Assembly: GCF_004664715.2 (NCBI RefSeq)
Contig: NC_051075.1
Coordinates: 89,503,709-89,567,708, forward strand
Direction: 5' to 3'
Origin: Peromyscus leucopus
Taxonomy: Eukaryota > Chordata > Mammalia > Rodentia > Cricetidae
Length of the DNA: 64,000 nucleotides
The translations under genes were made by a program, and so were the position numbers. The notes beneath the pieces were generated by a model. The model saw only the letters and a list, made by a program, of their open reading frames with translations. It ran no database searches and was not told the DNA's origin. The stretch's first letter is position 1, and the number at the start of each line of letters is the position of its first letter. This document shows, piece after piece, positions 47,680 through 58,988 of the stretch.

Positions 47680-47960
47680 AATTCATGTTATTTGACAATT
47701 TAATATCTGCATATAATGAATTCTGATTATTCTCTTCCTCAACCCTCTTGGGTCCCTCTTATCCATGTCAACTCCCCTTCTCTCCTACTGAACCCATTTT
47801 GATAAGTTATTGAATGCCTTTGAATTTCTAATTTTTCATTACTAGGGTAATGGTATTTAATCACAGCATTGATGAGGGCTTGTAAAGTGGCACCTAGTAG
47901 GTATTGACTTAGTAGGTATTCTCTTTCTCCATGCCTGCCACCACCTCCAACATGGTTCTC
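47680..47960 (-). mobile_element. Possible LINE-1 3' end, antisense
   Basis: 'gttatttgacaatttaat', 'catataatgaattctgatta' and 'ttctcttcctcaaccctc' resemble an antisense LINE-1 tail. It lies head-on to the sense LINE-1 that follows, so either two insertions or an inverted 5' part is possible. Weak call. Confidence 0.4.
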
Positions 47961-47989
47961 CTCACCACAGTAGCTCTTCACAGCTTCTG

Positions 47990-48745
47990 GCTATAACTAT
48001 TGTATGCAAGAGGGTAGAGGATGGGGGATGAGACTGTAAGGGAATGGGATAGTTGAGCTGGGGGAGGGACAGAGTGGGAGAGCAATGAAAGAGATGTCTT
48101 GATAGAGAGAGACATTGTGGGGTAAAGGAGAAACCTGATGCTAGGGAAATTCCCAGAAATCCCAAGGACAACCTCAGATTAGACTACTAGCAATAGTGGA
48201 GAGGGTGCCTGAACTGGCCTACCCTGGTGATCAGATTGGTGAATACCCTAACTGTCAGCCTTCATCCAGTAACTAATGGAAGCAGGTGCAGAGATCCACA
48301 GCCAAGCACCAGGCCAAACTCTAAGAGTCTAGTTAAAGAGAGGGAAGAGGGATTATATGAGCAAGGGGGGTCAAGATCACGATGGGGAAATCTACAGAGA
48401 CAACTGAACCAAGCCCAAAGGAACTCATGAACTTTAGACCAACAGCTGTGGAAACTGCATGGGACTGGACTAGACCCTCTGCATACGGAGACAGTTGTGT
48501 AGCTGGGTCTGTTTGTGGGGCTCCTGGCAGTGTGATCAGGATCTATCCCTGAAGCATGGGCCGGCTTTCTGGATCCCATTAACTGTAGTTGGATGCCCAC
48601 GGGAGAACTTACCCCATTGGAGGAGTGATGGGGGAGGAGGCTGGATGAGGGGGAGTGGGAGGAGGAATGGGAAGATCTGTGGTTGGTATGTAAAATGAAT
48701 AAAAAGCATTAAAAAAAGTAAAGTTTATTTTAAAAAAAAAGAGTG
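47990..48745 (+). mobile_element. LINE-1 3' UTR with A-rich tail
   Basis: 'taatggaagcaggtgcaga', 'attatatgagcaagggggg', 'tcaagatcacgatgggga', 'ggaaactgcatgggactgg', 'ttgtggggctcctggcagtg', 'tggttggtatgtaaaatga' and an A-rich end are in the order of a rodent LINE-1 3' UTR. It abuts retroviral pol sequence on its right, so it may have inserted into the ERV or beside it. Confidence 0.65.
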
Positions 48746-48870
48746 AGGAAGTGTCAGATAAAAATTGTGTTAGCTATAGTTAGATTATCAAGCAAGAGAG
48801 TTGAGTGGGGGCTAGAAGGGCCAGGGTTAGGCTGCATTTAAAGAAGTAACTGAGAGATGGAGGCAATGAT

Positions 48871-49706
48871 GAGATTGATAAATTATTGATAGGAAATGTG
48901 CTGGAGGCCTCAGAATTTCATAAAAAACATCATGTCAATAGTAAAGGTTTAAAAAAGGATTTTTTTCCATAACCTGGCAGCAAGCCAAAGAAATAGTAAA
49001 AAAAAGTCCTACTTGTTCCTTCTACAATCAAATGCCATTACCAGCATGATGTAACCCAAAGGGTACTCAGAGGAATGAAACCTGGCAGATGAACGTGTTT
49101 CACTTTGCAGAATTTGAAAAATTGAAATATGTATACAATACCATTGATACTTATTCAGGATTTCAATGGGCAACTGCTTTGAGTTCTGAAAAAGCTGATT
49201 CTGTAATCACTCATTTGCAAGAAGTTATGGCCATCATGGGTATACCTGCACAAATCAAAACTGACAATGCTCCATCATATGTCTTTGTTAAAATAAAACA
49301 GTTTTTTGCTTATTACAATATAAAGCATATTACAGGCATACCACATAATCCTACAGGTCAAACAGTTATAGAAAGATCAAACAGAACTCTAAAGGATATG
49401 CTAAATAAACAGAAAGGGGTAACAAAACCCCCCAGAAATAGACTGCATAATGCTCTATTAACTTTGAATTTTCTCAATGCCAATGAGAAAGGAACGGCAG
49501 CTGCAGAGAGACATTGGATAATAGAAAAAACTACAGAATTAAATCAGCCTATATACTTTAAGGATGTGCCAACCTCAGAATGGAAACCAGAATATGTATT
49601 ACATTGGGGACAAGGTTCTGCTTTTGTTTCTACAGGAGAAGATAAGCTGTAGGTACCATCAAAATTGATAAAGGTTCGATTTGAACAAGAGAGACCTCTT
49701 AATTGA
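48871..49706 (+). pseudogene. Betaretrovirus-like integrase remnant (ERV pol)
   Basis: In a retrovirus this enzyme joins viral DNA to host DNA. The zinc-finger histidines (codons at 48919 and 48931) are in a different frame from the rest. In the cysteine pair region one Cys codon survives (49014) while the expected partner reads Ser (49005). A stop interrupts at 49047. An open run of 187 codons from 49089 covers the catalytic core. 'WQMN' shows Asn where the family has the first catalytic Asp (codon 49092). Asp at 49263 (in 'KTDNAPSY') and Glu at 49371 (in 'VIERSNRTL') keep the 35-residue spacing. A TAG at 49650 cuts the C-terminal tail, which continues in frame to TGA at 49704-49706. The ATG at 49089 is internal, not a true start, since integrase is made from a polyprotein. 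It is a dead copy; the subfamily is not assigned with certainty. Confidence 0.93.
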
Positions 49707-50309
49707 GGAGGTGATAGTTCATCAACCAGCATGAACATCCAATTTAAACTAACTTGTACCAGTAACACATTCCTTTTAATTTAATCAGATAATAACTTGC
49801 CAAAAAGGAACATCCCCAAAATTAGTCTTGGGAAAAGGTTTTTGTTTTTGTCTTTTAGGAGAATGAAGGTTAAGAAATCTGAAGAACACTAGACAAATGA
49901 GACAACTGAAGAAAAGGGACAAATCATCTATTCCAGGAAACAGAGTGAAATGGTGTATGGGTATATCATCTAAAAAATTTTATAAGTCTTCCTAAATGTT
50001 TGTTTCTGCTCTTCTCTAAAGAAATTTAACACTATTGGTCTCCTGATAGTCCCAATTCAATTAAAATTTAAAGCTGACTTTGGAGTTGGAGAATGGCTCT
50101 CTCCTTCTTTAAACTCAAGCATGTTGTTAAAGGGAAAATGCAAACTCCCTGTATCATGTCAGAGGAAAAGAGCCATCTTCTGCTATGGGACAGGACAAAA
50201 GCCAAATTAATTAAGGGACTATTCTATTACTAATCTCAACTCTTTGATTCTATTCTGATTCTTTAAACTTTTCTTAAAGTATGAATTTTATATCAAAATT
50301 TACAAGATT

Positions 50310-50349
50310 AATATATATACATATATATGTATATATATATATATATATG
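50310..50349. repeat. (AT)n microsatellite
   Basis: About 18 AT units with two interruptions, inside the ERV-derived stretch. Confidence 0.9.
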
Positions 50350-50766
50350 CATTTTAAACTTTGTTAAGATATGAATGGTCATATAGAGTACTAACTAAGT
50401 CTAGAAAAAAGGCTTCAATTAGCTGCCTATATATGTCTTTGTGTTCGAGTCTCTTATCAGTTTTCTGTAGGAAATCACGGCCAGGCCTAACATCAACTGA
50501 AGTCTCCAGAAAGAAGGTGTGTGAATGAAGACTTAGAAGGAAGGAAAGGAGAAGAATGTGTCTTGCTCCTTCGATGGGCAACATTCTATAAACACCAACA
50601 TTGCTGATGCATGGGATTAGATTAAACTGATTAGGAGCGTCTCCTTGCCACTCACCTCAGATGCAGGTGTCCTCCACAGGGGCCTCCAACCCCCAAATCC
50701 TTGTGTGATCACAAGCATTCTCTCTCTCTCCCTCCCTCCCCTCACTATCTCCCCCCCGCGTGCACG

Positions 50767-50768
<2 letters not shown>

Positions 50769-50856
<88 letters not shown>
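50769..50856. repeat. (TG)n joined to (GA)n
   Basis: About 17 TG units pass without a break into about 27 GA units at 50802. Frames on both strands here are Thr-His, Cys-Val and Arg-Glu repeats. Confidence 0.97.
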
Positions 50857-50857
<1 letters not shown>

Positions 50858-51780
50858 AAGCATGCCAGAGCATGTGTCTTTCTGTGTGTGTCTCTCTGTG
50901 TGCACAGGTGTGTCTCTCAGCAGGTAGCCTAGTTCCTTTGAGTGGCATTTGATGGATCTGGCCAGTTCCAGGCTTGCTGGTATAGGATGTAGTTGGTAGA
51001 ATAATGAGTCATTATTATTGAATAGCCTTGTGTAATTAATCTAGGAAAATCATGTACTGAAGTACTACATTACTGAGCAGACTGAAGAGGGAGAACCTCG
51101 TGTCCTGAGAGAACGCAGGCTTCCTTCAGAGCATTTTTTAAAATGCAGATTTCCTCTGCTGAGCACTGCTTGATCATTTTTATCTGTCTGCCTTCCCAAC
51201 TCAGCTGAGAACAAGTTACTCCTTTCCAGTCCAACAAAGAAACAGACGTGTAAAGATGATAAACAAAGAAAGTCATTGCAAACATATGCATATGCACTAT
51301 ATGTTTGTGTGTATGTGTGTGGGTACATGTGTGTAAAGTGCTTATGATGTCCATGATCACTAACGAGAGACTATTGTATAAATTACAACAGGATTAGACT
51401 GGTTTTCAATGAGAGTTGCTTACAGGAATGAGGAGGGTGAACATAAATATTTATCACACACACATAAAGATGTAAATATGCAAACCGTGTAAATTATAGA
51501 TGGATACATAGTACAGCATAACTGCTTTAATAAATAGGAAAAGTGACTTTCTGTGATGTGTAGATGTTATTATTTACAAACAGTAAAGCCAAGAGCCAAG
51601 GTGGCTTGGGTAGAAAACTCAAGTAATGAAATGTATTTATCTTCAATGATAGGGAAATGGAGGCAGACACTGGCAAGCCAACGTAGATACCTTTTGGGGT
51701 TCTGTTTCAGTTTCTTAATGCCTGGACCTGCTTTTCAAATGTCTTATTAGAGTTATAGAAACATCAAAACGCTGAGTCAA
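50857..51780. other. Unique sequence, TG-rich at the start
   Basis: 50857-50925 keeps TG/TCTG words from the neighbouring repeat, and 51295-51335 is a degenerate TG stretch. No gene recognised. Confidence 0.45.
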
Positions 51781-51850
51781 GGTGGGTGTTGGGGATTTGA
51801 ACTGAGGTTTGATCTTGTGCTTGGGCAACAAGATCTCTTCTCCACAGCTC
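51781..51850 (-). repeat. SINE end fragment, antisense
   Basis: 'gggtgttggggatttgaac', 'tgaggtttgatcttgtgct' and 'gggcaacaagatctcttc' resemble the antisense tRNA-like head of a B4/ID-type SINE. Only the head is left. Confidence 0.45.
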
Positions 51851-53503
51851 CTCAGACTGCAGTTATTAACTATAGTGCTCTCCCTACCCAAAGGGTAACT
51901 TTAATAGACACAAGTATTTGATCTTAGTGCAGAGTTTATTTTTAAAGAAGCGTTTAGTGTTAGCATAAGAACATGTGCCTTCATTTGTGGTTCAAGCTCT
52001 TAGTGCACAGATCAGAGCCTCAGCGCCTCCTACCATGGCATTCACTGCCCACAGACACCTGTGAATAGTCAAAGAATCTCACAGTGGAAAAGTAGACCCG
52101 AGATGAGGCCTCAGGTTCTGCACTGCAGTTATTACTATTACAATTATGAACGTGTGTCTTGTCTGCCTCCCTCTGGCAATGGCTCCCTGTTCTTTCCCCA
52201 GTGGTCTTTCTGCTACATTAAGGCCATCATTTTAAAAAAAATTCTAGCTTCCTAATATAAGAAGCAATGAATTCCTCTTGTCTTTCTGTAAACTATACTT
52301 CTGAAGACTGAGTGGAAATGGACAGTGAACATACGGCTACCTCCAAGCAGTACCCAAGCCTAATTGCCAAAAACTAGATTTTCCTACCATGCCTTGAGAC
52401 CTAGTGAGCTCATTCAAGATGTAATTGGAAAACAAATTCAGCAGCACCATTGTTGGGGAGCACTGGAGCACTTGTCTTGGGAGTGGGGTGTTGTTACAGA
52501 CTTAATCCAGGCTGACACGCCCCCTTCTTATCTAATAGAGGACAATGCTGCCCCCTTTGTAACTCCAGCTCGATAATTGAAGGGGTGACACCACTCTGCC
52601 AGGAGATTCACAAGGACATTTAACCACAATTAAGTACAAAAGTGATACCAGTTCTGAGAAGTAGGCCTTGGTAATTATCATAATCGTGTGCTAATCTGAT
52701 TCATTCAGGAACTTGCCAGACAAAATTGTCAAAAGCAGGGGATCTGAGTCTTGGATTCTGAGTTTTTCCTTGAAGAGAACTGGCTTCTGCAAGAATTTTC
52801 CCTACACAGCTCTTAGTGTTTATACAAAACTGAAAAAAAAGGGGGATTAATTAATCCACAATAAAAAATTACTGAATGTGAATGTCTTGTTGAGGTCAGA
52901 GAAGTGTCATCCGGCCAGAGTTTGGGTCACGTTCTCTGCATGCCGCAGAAGAGAGGTACTTGGCTTTGTCATGGCTCGGCAGCTTCCTCAGCTACTAATG
53001 AACCTGGCAAAATATTCTTTATAAGGTGTGAGGCTCTCAAAGGAGTAGAAGACAGTGAGCCTTTGTTCTGGCTTCCAGGGCAGCCTGTCTGTAGCTGATG
53101 AGTTTCAATTTTTGTGTTCATAAATCTTTTATTTTGCATCATTTTTACAGCAAAGTGCCACATGAGCCTCTAGAAAAAAGCTAAGAGAAGAATTTGATCT
53201 CAGCTACTGCATCAATGGGTGACTAGAACTCTCAGTGATTTTCTGGGCATCTAATCCCACCAACAAATAGGAACCAGAGACCCACAATGCATCAGGACAC
53301 CAGAGTGAGTTCTCTGAGCATGAGGACTCTAGAATGTAGCTAAGATGTGCTGAGCCTTCCCTCTAGAAAGAGAACTAGTGTTATATGAGCAAGCAGAGGA
53401 GTTTGGGGTGATACAAGCAGTCAGAAAGCCTTGTTTGGAGTGCTTCAGGGAGGAGCAGACATTTGAAATTGACCTGAGTCGTGAGTAAAATCTTATTGCT
53501 ATA
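51851..53503. other. Unique sequence of 1.65 kb, no gene recognised
   Basis: Open frames are at most 70 codons (52364-52576, plus). No repeat recognised. Confidence 0.5.
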
Positions 53504-53899
53504 TGCTGAGTGGTTTAAATGTCAGCTTGCTAAAACCAAGAATCATAAGGGAAGAGTTCCAATTCAGAAATTATTCAGATCTGACAGGCCTGTGGGCATG
53601 TCTGTGGGGTTGTCCTGATTGTTGATTGACCCAGTCCGTTGTAGGTGACATCATTCCCTAGGCCAGGCTCTGAACTGTGTAGAAAAAACAAACAAACTAG
53701 CAAGTAGCAAGTAGGAAGCATTGGGTATGCATTTGTTTTTCTCTCCTCTTGAATGTGGTGTGACTAGCTGCTTGAGTTCCTGCCTTGCCTTTTCCCAAAT
53801 GATGAACTATAATGTGCAATTTAAGCCAAATACACACCTCCCTTCCCTAAGACGCTTTTTGTCAGTGTTTTATCACAGTGACAGAAATGGAACTAGACA
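53504..53899 (+). mobile_element. ORR1-like MaLR LTR
   Basis: The 5' part, 'tgctgagtggtttaaatgtc', is degraded. The middle 'ctgtggggttgtcctgattg' and the 3' part 'gagttcctgccttgcctt', 'gtgttttatcacagtgacag', 'aatggaactagaca' fit the ORR1-like layout. No target duplication found. Confidence 0.6.
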
Positions 53900-54813
53900 G
53901 AGGGTGTGAGTGTAAGGAGGAGGTGTGAAGAGGATTGCTTGTGAACGTTTATAGAGGAGTTGAAGCAGACAGTGAGTACTACAGGAGTCCACAGTTCCTT
54001 TGGTCCTTTCTTTGGCAGGAAACAAATGCAAAGGTTCTGTGGCAGTAGCACCTGGCGCAGTAGCAGGCAGCTTGTTCACAGAGCCTTTGCAAATGGACAA
54101 GCAGAAGGTTATAGGGGCTGAAAACAAGACAGAGGCCAGTAGTACTTGCTGCAGGGAATGAAGGAGATAGGAGCTAGGTGAACCTGCTCTTCCCATGTGA
54201 GCTATGGGATGAAGTGCTGCCACACACTGGCCTTGGTGGACCAGCTGCCAGGACTCATAGAGTCTGAGGTTTGCTGCCCAATGGATATCTCTCCTGCTTG
54301 CTAAACAACTCCAGCCTCTATTGGACTAAATGTCGCCTAGGTTCATGCTTTCTGGCATCATCAAAAGGAAAGAACTGCCATAGAATGACCCAGCATTCTC
54401 TGGGTATGCTCATGGCTATCTGGCAATCTCAAAATTCTTTCAGGGTCTCTACCCATTCACTCCTAACTATTTTGATGACAATGTTAAGATCTAAGTAGCT
54501 GCTTCTGCTCTTGTTCCTTTACAGGTATTCAGACACGTGGTAACACTGCACTGATGACTACTGGAATGTATGCTTACTACATATTTTTGTGCTTTCTAGA
54601 AATTTCTTAAGTAGGAGTTTTAGGGTAAAATATGAGCTTTTTCTAGAGATTAACTCAATATGTTTTCAAAGGACAGGTTATACCCAATATAATCTCATTA
54701 TGTAATTACTGTCTACTAGATTATATATTTTTCTTTTTAATATGATATTTATTAGTGGATCATAATTTTAAATCTTTCCTCGTACTTATGAGAAAATACA
54801 ACAAACATATTTT
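53900..54813. other. Unique sequence, no gene recognised
   Basis: A 116-codon minus-strand frame (53873-54223) overlaps the end of the LTR and shows no domain. Confidence 0.45.
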
Positions 54814-54960
54814 AGCCCAGTGGTGGTAGTGCGTGCCTTTAATCCCAGCACTCAGGAGGCAGAGCCAGGCTTAACTTTGTGAGTTTGAAGCCAGCCTGGT
54901 CTACAGAGCAAAATCCAGGACAAGTACCAAAGCTGCACAGAGGAACCCTGTCTCAACACC
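54814..54960 (+). repeat. B1 SINE
   Basis: 'cagtggtggtagtgcgtgcc', 'tttaatcccagcactcagga', 'agccagcctggtctacagag', 'aggaaccctgtctcaacacc'. More diverged than the B1 at 55158, and without a clean A tail. Confidence 0.92.
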
Positions 54961-55157
54961 CTCTCCCTCAAATTTATTGTCTTATGTTGTTTTAAAATAT
55001 CTGAACTCTACATAACATATTTCAAGCTTTTATGTTTTGTGTAAAACTGATTTTAGAATTTATTATTTTATCCTAAAAATGTTTTAATGTACTTTGCTTT
55101 CAATTTAAGTCTGAATCACAAGCCTAAAACTGACAGATTATAAGAATAGTTTTCTGA

Positions 55158-55328
55158 GCCGGGTGGTGGTGGTGCATGCCTTTAATCCCAGCACTCGGGA
55201 GGCAGAGGCAGGCGGATCTCTATAAGTTCAAGGCCAGCCTGGTAGCCTGGTCTACAAAGCAAGTTCCAGGAAAGGCGCAAAGCTACACAGAGAAACCCTG
55301 TCTCGAAAAACCAAAAAAAAAAAAAAAA
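55158..55328 (+). repeat. B1 SINE with 16-bp target duplication
   Basis: Starts 'gccgggtggtggtggtgcat' and ends 'gaaaccctgtctcgaaaaac' plus an A run. A perfect direct repeat 'aagaatagttttctga' lies at 55142-55157 and 55328-55343. The middle carries a small internal duplication ('agcctggtagcctggtc'). The right copy of the target site ends two bases before the LTR at 55346. Confidence 0.95.
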
Positions 55329-55345
55329 AGAATAGTTTTCTGAAT

Positions 55346-55698
55346 TGCTGTGGATATCGCTCTATATAAATAAAACACTGATTGGCCAATAGCCAGACAG
55401 GAAGTATAGGCGGGACTAACAGAGAGGAGAATTGAGGAAACAGGAAGGGAAGAGAGAGACAGCCAGCCGCCGCCATGACAAGCAAGATGTAAGGTAAGGG
55501 TAAGCCACGAACCATGTGGCAACTTATAGATTAATAAAAATCTATGGGTTAATTTAAGATAGAAGAACTAGATAGCTAGAAGCCTGAGCCATTAGGCCAA
55601 ACAGTTTAAATAATATAAGAGTCTGTGTGTTTATTTTATAAGTGGGCTCTGGGACTGGCGGATTTGGCAGGAGCTGGAGAGAAAACTCTCCAGCTACA
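55346..55698 (+). mobile_element. mys-like class II ERV solo LTR, 353 bp
   Basis: Starts 'tgctgtggatatcgctc' and ends 'ccagctaca'. It contains 'ctatataaataaaacactg', 'tgattggccaatagccag' (CCAAT-like), 'gccagccgccgccatgac' and 'aatataagagtctgtgtgt' as a R/U5-like end. I recognise it as a widespread cricetid-type LTR. The left flank was altered by the B1 insertion, and I cannot find a matching 6-bp duplication. No internal sequence follows. Confidence 0.75.
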
Positions 55699-57314
55699 AT
55701 TAATGGTCAAACTGTCTGTATCTAAAAATGATGAAAAGATAATTTTGAATATAGTATTCTAATTCATGGGAAGGAGAAAGTGGGATGAAACTTTAGACAG
55801 GAAAGAAAAATGTGTTAGAACTCTCTCAAGTTTGGTAGTAACAACAATGAGGTTTATTATGCCATATACAACAAAACTTTTTAAAAAGGGTTTATTTTTA
55901 TTTATGTCTATATATGTGCATCTGTGTGGAGCTGTGTGCCTCCTATAATGTTTTTCACACCTCCTACGTTTTGAAGCTGGTTTGGCTTTTTAAAAACTGC
56001 AGTGCAAGGCAGAGAGTAGAGTGTCTTCTAGGACATTTGGTGGCACTGCCTTCCTTTCTGCTAAAGTCCCTGTGGTTCCAGCCACCGTGGCTTATAGGGG
56101 CAGCATCTGAGCAGAAGCCCTTTTGGAGGTTAAGGGATGCAGATGCAGACCACGGTGGTGGTCCTGGTCTGCGTGGTTCATCACAGGCTAGCATCTGTGT
56201 TTTGCTAGGGCAAGGCTGACATAGACTAGACATACGTGCTCGTGTGGAGTCAGCCACTGGAGCACGGACCGCTAGCTACGCAGTGTCCCGCTTTCTGAAC
56301 TTGTTCTTGCATAGCACTTACTATTCTCCTCTTCCCAAGAGACCCTGGATTTATTCTGAAAGAGAGAATTTGAAAAGGATTATATGCCTGGTGCTGCCAT
56401 CAAGGGCATACCGCCAAGCTTTTGTCCTGAAGATGCCATTAACTTGCTTTCAAATCTGGCAAAGTTGGAGTTTTTGAACGTGGTTCATCAAACATAAAGG
56501 TTAGAGTTCTGAAAGATTTAATCATAAGTTAACCCAGATTCCTTATTCATACCATATTTGTGGCCACAGTGCATTGTGCATAATTCTATAGGAATTCTAT
56601 TCTAATTTAGTAATAATTCGTGTTTGTGTATCCAGTATGACAGCATCAGCATCATTAACTATTCTGCAACGAGTGTAGAAAGCATCTGAGCTGCCAGTGC
56701 TAAGCACTGTTAGAGATCACATCAAATTTTGCAAGCATCTGAGAATAAATTGTAAGATCGACATCTTGTCTTTGATAAACCCCGGGAACACCCTAAACTG
56801 ACATGTCTTTAAACTTAGTATTTATGATGGGAAATGCAAAGTAGGCAATGTGTCAGGAAGCTTCCTCCTCCTAGTAGGAGCATGGTTATCCAGTTATCCT
56901 CTGTTGTCAGCTTCCTGCTGGCAAAGCAAGGGCCTCTTCCCCCTCCTTCTGCCTCATAGTCTGCAAAGGTGCCAATTACCACTTGCTGATCAGTTGCAAA
57001 CTATGCTTGTGAGAAGGGAGCATCAATTATTTGTGAGCAGAGAGCTAAGGCTGTTGGAATCTTAATAAAGGGTGCTTGAGCTTCCTGCTAATAGACTCTA
57101 TCAAAAAGCAATGTGTGGACCAAAGGAGGTGTGTTTCAGAAGTCCATGCCTCAAAGATAAAATTAGTCTGTATTCACAAACTTTACTACTGTGCAGTTGC
57201 ATACGGATTCCATAATGCTAATGAAGAAAGCTGGTAGGACATTTTCCTTTTATCCACACAGCCTTTAACACACACTGGGTATATATTAACACTATTGAAT
57301 TTTCCTTGTTGAAT

Positions 57315-57316
<2 letters not shown>
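55699..57316. other. Unique sequence of 1.6 kb, no gene recognised
   Basis: Frames of 101 codons (55914-56219, plus) and 97 codons (55964-56257, minus) overlap each other and have no family; neither is supported. Confidence 0.45.
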
Positions 57317-57364
<48 letters not shown>

Positions 57365-57366
57365 CA
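57317..57366. repeat. (TG)n ending in CG alternation
   Basis: About 21 TG units followed by 'cgcgcgca'. Purely alternating purine and pyrimidine throughout. Confidence 0.95.
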
Positions 57367-57886
57367 CATGCAAGTTTGCTGTGCTTCTAAATGGTAGCAA
57401 ATACCACATGAAATTAGACCAAATCTGTTCTCAGTCCCTTTGTCTCCCATGGCCATCCTTTGAAGATGGGTGTGTGAACATCCTTAGGGATTGAGAGATG
57501 CATCCTGGGCAGGAACTACTTGACTTTCATTGGCATAAGGGAGTTAAAGAGCCTAGGTGGGTAGAGGAAGGCTAGCACTGGTCAACTCAGTTTTCACAGT
57601 ATATTCCCAGTCCTATGAAAAGAGAATCCAATTGTCAAGGACAACCTACGTTGTTGTTCTCTATTCTGATATTCATACAGCCCACTTCAGCTTTCTGATT
57701 AGTGTTATAAACACACTTGCTGACATTTAAAGGGGTTTGAAATTACCTTTCAAAGTGAAGATTGCCTCACAGCAGAAAGATAGTCCTAAACCCACTACTG
57801 ATTATTTCGTATGGCTGGGAAAAGATGGGCTACTCTTATTTAATATGCTAGACAGTCTTCATGAAGGCAGGTTTTGAGTACCATTT
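57367..57886. other. Unique sequence, nothing recognised
   Basis: No frame or repeat body of note. Confidence 0.45.
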
Positions 57887-58051
57887 ATATATATATATAT
57901 ATATTGGTTTTTCGAGATAGGGTTTCTCTGTGTAGCTTTGCACCTTTCCTAAAACTCTCTCTGGAGACCAGGCTGGCCTTGAACTCACAGAGATCCACCG
58001 GCCTCTGCCTCCTGAGTGCTGGGATTAAAGGCGTGCACCACCACCGCCAGG
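57887..58051 (-). repeat. B1 SINE, antisense, with short (AT)n
   Basis: An AT run (57887-57904) is followed by 'tttttcgagatagggtttc', 'gtagctttgcacctttcc', 'gaccaggctggccttgaact' and 'gctgggattaaaggcgtgc'. The flanks 'catttat' on both sides (57882 and 58052) suggest a short target duplication. Confidence 0.92.
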
Positions 58052-58939
58052 CCATTTATTTATTTTTTAAGTAAACCCTTTAGAATGGTTTTACATGTCC
58101 AGAAATGTCCCAAAGATTTCGCAGGGAGTCCCCATGTTCCTTGCACCTCACTCCCCTACTGCCCTGTGCACATCTTATATTACGGTGGTATATTTGTTAC
58201 AACGAAGAGGACAAATCTGGTACCTTACTCCCTATTGATTTTCATTTTAACCTGGATATCTCTTATTGGTAAGACATTGCTCCAACATTAGCAATTGTTT
58301 TAATATTTCCTTATCATAATGATTTCCCCAATCAATTCTATCTTACACCCTGGCATGTTGCTCTCCAGGCTGACTGTGGCTTGCTCCCAAAGGTACTTTT
58401 GTCACTCCTTGGAAGCCCACGGCAGTGAGAGGACTCACCCAAGGTCACACAGATCTTCTAACTCCATTGTACTTATTGCCTCTGATAAAATTTTCACAGT
58501 GTTGCTTTTATTCCATTTATTATTTATACCCTGCCTATTTAAAAAGACATTGGAGCCAACTGCCCTGTGATTTACTTTGCTCTGAACACTATATGGACCA
58601 CTATATCTTTTGTGATTTAAAAAATAAGAATAACATTCTTATCTATAGTTATTTAATGAGAACGTCTTACCACTTAATACTCATGCATTTTTATGCCTTG
58701 CACACAGTAGGCGCCCCATAAATACAGGTAAAATAAATGAATGCTGCCAACCTAGGTGCATTAGCAGGAGCTCAGACCATAGGCAAGTGACTGCAGCAGG
58801 GTTGGGTAGGGAGGCAGAGTATGATCTTTGGTTCTTGGCTGTGGAAAAGGCAGGGCTCGGAGAGCTGATGCACGGTGAGCAGTGGTTATTTTGACTTGTG
58901 GTGGACTTTATGGAACTAGATGAGTCACGTGAGTGTCAC

Positions 58940-58942
<3 letters not shown>
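58052..58942. other. Unique sequence with MIR traces
   Basis: 'agaggactcacccaaggtca' at about 58430 (antisense MIR) and 'gcacacagtaggcgcccc' followed by 'ataaatacagg' at about 58698-58730 (sense MIR end) are ancient SINE remnants. No gene recognised. Confidence 0.45.

Positions 58943-58987
<45 letters not shown>
58943..58987. repeat. (TG)n microsatellite
   Basis: About 22 TG units. Confidence 0.97.

Positions 58988-58988
<1 letters not shown>

Larger units (their letters stand above)
48746..50700 (+). mobile_element. Decayed class II ERV internal region (pol 3' end and beyond)
   Basis: The left half carries an integrase remnant. The non-coding stretch after it, to about 50700, matches in my memory the 3' internal part of mys-like rodent ERVs ('actattctattactaatct', 'gatatgaatggtcatatag', 'gcatgggattagattaaac'). 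No env-like frame and no LTR directly adjoins it. The right boundary is uncertain. Confidence 0.6.

Noticed and set aside
49089..49652. Functional or domesticated integrase gene
   Set aside because: The first catalytic position is Asn, the zinc finger is frame-broken with a Cys-to-Ser change, a stop cuts the tail, and the ATG is internal to the ancestral polyprotein.
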